From contig DBWQ01000003.1 in NCBI GenBank assembly GCA_002308995.1, positions 1 through 7,438 of the forward strand: 7,438 nucleotides of DNA, read 5' to 3'. The position numbers and the translations under genes were made by a program. The notes below the pieces were generated by a model that saw only the letters and a program-made list of their open reading frames with translations, was not told where the DNA came from and did no database searches. This document shows positions 5,305 through 7,438 of this stretch, in pieces (the first letter of the stretch is position 1; every line of letters begins with the position of its first letter). Origin of the DNA: Clostridiales bacterium UBA1234 (GTDB taxonomy: Bacteria > Bacillota > Clostridia > TANB77 > UBA1234).

Positions 5305-6531
5305 ATGGTTGTTTTAATTGTTTTCTTGATGGTTTTGATAGCACTGGGAATTCTTTATCGAAAAGATACTCATTCCACTAGAAAAAAAGTATATGCTATT
5401 TTGATAAGACTATGTTTAACATTGGCAATTGTAGTTGCTTTCTTATTATCTATGTTATTTGTGGGACTAGATATGTACAATTATCATGGGGTTGTGAGAG
5501 CTATTTGCGCAGTGGTTCCACTGACTTTTTTACTTCCAATATGGTTTCAGAAAAAAAGAAAAACAATGGCAATTGTGACTGCTACATGGTGCTTACTGGC
5601 TTTTTGTGGTTATGTGGGAAATCTTTTTTATTTAAAATACGATAAAAGTTTGATTGTAAATACGGATGTGAATATTAATGTTGGCGAATACATGCCGTTT
5701 GATTCACAAAGTAAAATTGTGAAATTATCGAAACAAGCAAGTCTGAAACTAACAGAGAATCTTCCTATTGTAGATGGTGCTGCAGCAGTATTTCCAGTGT
5801 ATTCTGCATTTGTCAATGCGGTATATCCTAATACGGTTACGTATCAAGAAGAGCCTTTTTTATATAATAATACGGGAAGAGGATATGATTTACTTGCTAG
5901 CAAAAAGACCGATATCTTTTTTGGAGCATATCCATCCAAAGAGCAAATTGAATATGCCAAGAAACAAGGGACAGAGTTTGAATACACTGAAATTGGAAAA
6001 GAAGGATTTGTTTTCTTTGTGAACAAGAAAAATCCGGTGGATTCACTTACTGTACAACAAATCAAAGATATTTATTCTGGTAAGATTACTAACTGGAAAG
6101 AAGTTGGAGGAAGAGACGAAGAGATTAAAGCATTTCAGAGAAATAAAGGTAGCGGTAGTCAAAGTATGCTGATTCGTTTTATGGGAGATACTCCTATTAT
6201 GGATCCACCAACTGATCAAGTGATGGATTTGATGTCGGGTATCATTAATCAAGTAGCCAATTATAAAAATTATTCTAATTCCATTGGCTTTTCATTTCGT
6301 TATTACTTAGAAACATTGATTGCAAATCCCAATGTGAAAATGTTAAAAATAAATGGCATTGCACCAACCAAAGAAAATATTTCTAATGGTACTTATCCGA
6401 TTGTAGGTTCTTTATATGCAGTAACCTATCAAGGAAATCCTAATGAAAATGTGCAAAAGTTAATTAATTGGATTTTATCAGAAGAGGGACAAGAGATTAT
6501 TGAAAAGACAGGGTATGCAAGATGTCGTTAA
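5305..6531 (+). CDS. Membrane-anchored PstS-like substrate-binding protein
   Basis: The 408-residue product has four N-terminal hydrophobic helices (about 1-18, 31-55, 63-80 and 88-110) and then a periplasmic-binding-protein-like domain (about 150-408). Positive loops at 19-30 (RKDTHSTRKK) and 82-87 (KKRK) put the binding domain outside the cell by the positive-inside rule. That domain resembles phosphate-binding PstS/SphX proteins: PIVDGAAAVFPVYSAF (154-169), SLTVQQIKDIYSGKITNWKEVGG (247-269), the phosphate-loop-like RNKGSGSQSML (279-289), SIGFSFRYY (326-334) and a C-terminal helix LINWILSEEGQEIIEKTGY. There is no lipoprotein Cys, and no ABC permease or ATPase gene adjoins it. AGGAGG (5291-5296) is 8 bases before the ATG. 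nrtR follows 26 bases after the stop, so the two are probably cotranscribed. The ligand is unknown; phosphate is the family default, and a role in NAD precursor sensing or uptake is only a guess from context. Confidence 0.8.
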   Translation: MVVLIVFLMVLIALGILYRKDTHSTRKKVYAILIRLCLTLAIVVAFLLSMLFVGLDMYNYHGVVRAICAVVPLTFLLPIWFQKKRKTMAIVTATWCLLAFCGYVGNLFYLKYDKSLIVNTDVNINVGEYMPFDSQSKIVKLSKQASLKLTENLPIVDGAAAVFPVYSAFVNAVYPNTVTYQEEPFLYNNTGRGYDLLASKKTDIFFGAYPSKEQIEYAKKQGTEFEYTEIGKEGFVFFVNKKNPVDSLTVQQIKDIYSGKITNWKEVGGRDEEIKAFQRNKGSGSQSMLIRFMGDTPIMDPPTDQVMDLMSGIINQVANYKNYSNSIGFSFRYYLETLIANPNVKMLKINGIAPTKENISNGTYPIVGSLYAVTYQGNPNENVQKLINWILSEEGQEIIEKTGYARCR

Positions 6532-6557
6532 AATAAGATAAGAAAGAGGAGAAAAAT

Positions 6558-7409
6558 ATGATTTGTCAAGATACGTTTTATAGACATACCGTCACGGTAG
6601 ATTCTATTATTTTTACAGTAGGAAATGGATTAAGAGAAAGTTATCGAAAGCTTCCTGAAAAGAAACTTCAGGTGCTTCTTGCCAAAAGAGCTATCGAACC
6701 ACATGCAGGAAAGTGGGGGTTTATTGGCTCTATCGTAAGAGATGAGGAAAGATTTGATGATGCAATTCAAAGATCTTTAAAAGAAAAAGCAAATATAAAA
6801 GATATCTATTTGGAACAACTTTATACTTGGGGAGATCCAAAAAGAGATCCAAGAGAAAGAGTGATCAGTGCTTCCTACATGGGGCTCATTGATAGTGATA
6901 ATATCAAATTAAAAGCAGGAAGTAGTGTGGACGATGTCAAATGGTTTGATGTCAAAGTATCACAAGAAAAAGAAAAAACAATCGAAAAAAAAGAAGGCTA
7001 TCAAAAGACGGAGGATTTGGAAATTACTTTGACAAGTGAGAAACTAGTTTTAACAAGCAAAGTGAAAGTAGTAAAAGAATTCACCAAAGGAAATTGGATT
7101 ATCTATACGCAAATTTTAAAATCTGATTTAGCGTTTGATCATGCTAAAATGCTAATCTATGCCTTAGAAAGACTAAAAAACAAAGTAGAATACACTACCA
7201 TTGCGTTTAACTTAATGCCTGAGAAATTTACCTTAACAGAGCTGCAACAAGTATATGAAATACTACTAGATAGACCATTATTAAAAGCAAACTTTAGAAG
7301 AAAAATTTATGACATGGTAGTTGAAACTGAAGAATATGAAGAAACAGCAGGTCATAGACCATCGAAATTATTTACGTTTAATACCAATTGGCAACCTCAT
7401 GTGTTTTAA
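6558..7409 (+). CDS. nrtR: NrtR-family transcriptional regulator (Nudix plus winged-helix)
   Basis: NrtR proteins join an N-terminal Nudix-like domain, which binds ADP-ribose or related NAD metabolites, to a C-terminal winged helix that binds operators of NAD genes. Here residues 10-132 form the Nudix fold (VTVDSIIFTV, LQVLLAKRA, GKWGFIGSIV, RVISASYMGLI, VKWFDV). LAFDHAKMLIYALERLKNKVEYT (191-213) and LMPEKFTLTELQQVYEILLDRPLLKANFRRKI (219-250) are characteristic of NrtR's linker and winged helix. The Nudix box GX5EX7REUXEEXGU is degraded: E64, R72 and E76 remain, but the expected residues are S58 (Gly), S73 (Glu), K77 (Glu) and N79 (Gly), so hydrolysis is unlikely. A segment of about 50 residues (133-188) between the domains makes the protein, at 283 residues, longer than typical NrtR. 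AGAGGAG (6545-6551) sets the start. Its place at the end of an NAD gene cluster fits the role. Confidence 0.87.
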   Translation: MICQDTFYRHTVTVDSIIFTVGNGLRESYRKLPEKKLQVLLAKRAIEPHAGKWGFIGSIVRDEERFDDAIQRSLKEKANIKDIYLEQLYTWGDPKRDPRERVISASYMGLIDSDNIKLKAGSSVDDVKWFDVKVSQEKEKTIEKKEGYQKTEDLEITLTSEKLVLTSKVKVVKEFTKGNWIIYTQILKSDLAFDHAKMLIYALERLKNKVEYTTIAFNLMPEKFTLTELQQVYEILLDRPLLKANFRRKIYDMVVETEEYEETAGHRPSKLFTFNTNWQPHVF

Positions 7410-7415
7410 GAGAAT

Positions 7416-7429
7416 CGTCAAATAGGGAC
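7416..7429 (+). repeat. Looser third copy of the CGACCAARAGGGAC repeat at the window end
   Basis: CGTCAAATAGGGAC matches copy 2 (1086-1099) at 11 of 14 bases, starting 7 bases after the nrtR stop. It continues into AGGG-ACAC-CCCT (7424-7435), which could be a small hairpin or the start of a longer element, but the window ends at 7438. Confidence 0.3.
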
Positions 7430-7438
7430 ACCCCTTAA

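Noticed and set aside
7424..7438. Terminator after nrtR from AGGG-ACAC-CCCT
   Set aside because: The stem is only 4 base pairs and the window ends before any T-tract can be seen.
1..7438. CRISPR array, tRNA, rRNA or transposase
   Set aside because: I saw no spaced direct-repeat array, cloverleaf, rRNA stretch or transposase motif anywhere in the window.

Overview
The window is AT-rich bacterial DNA with every supported gene on the + strand, AGGAGG-type ribosome sites, TTGACA-17-TATAAT promoters and U-tailed hairpin terminators. With the gene content (GatB of the indirect Gln-tRNA route, a single-domain AlkD-like protein, ammonia-dependent NadE, an NrtR-type regulator) this points to a low-GC Bacillota, probably a clostridium-like anaerobe. 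The species cannot be told from the sequence.

Layout. 1-1005: 3' part of gatB, ended by a hairpin terminator. 1006-1146: a spacer with two copies of a 14-base repeat, then an AlkD-family DNA-alkylation repair gene (1147-1854). 1865-2430: a compact, self-contained unit of two small unrecognised genes with a consensus promoter and a very strong terminator; its arginine codons differ from those of its neighbours. 2453-7409: an NAD(P) metabolism locus in three blocks: nadD-nadE, a NadR-type NMN adenylyltransferase followed by pnuC, and a membrane-anchored PstS-like binding protein followed by an NrtR-family regulator. The window ends at 7438, just past a third, looser copy of the 14-base repeat.

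How the genes fit together. NadD (nicotinate mononucleotide to deamido-NAD) and NadE (deamido-NAD to NAD) form the nicotinate branch. PnuC (nicotinamide riboside import) and the NMN adenylyltransferase (NMN to NAD) form the riboside salvage branch; the riboside kinase that should join them is not in the window. The last gene has the Nudix plus winged-helix layout of NrtR, with a degraded Nudix motif, so it looks like a metabolite sensor rather than a hydrolase.

Main finding: a 19-base dyad, TAnTATCAT-N-ATGATAnTA, sits upstream of each of the three NAD-locus blocks (2467-2485, 3965-3983, 5257-5275) and overlaps the -10 element at two of them. It is the best candidate for the NrtR operator, which would make the whole locus one autoregulated NAD regulon that includes the unexplained PstS-like membrane protein.
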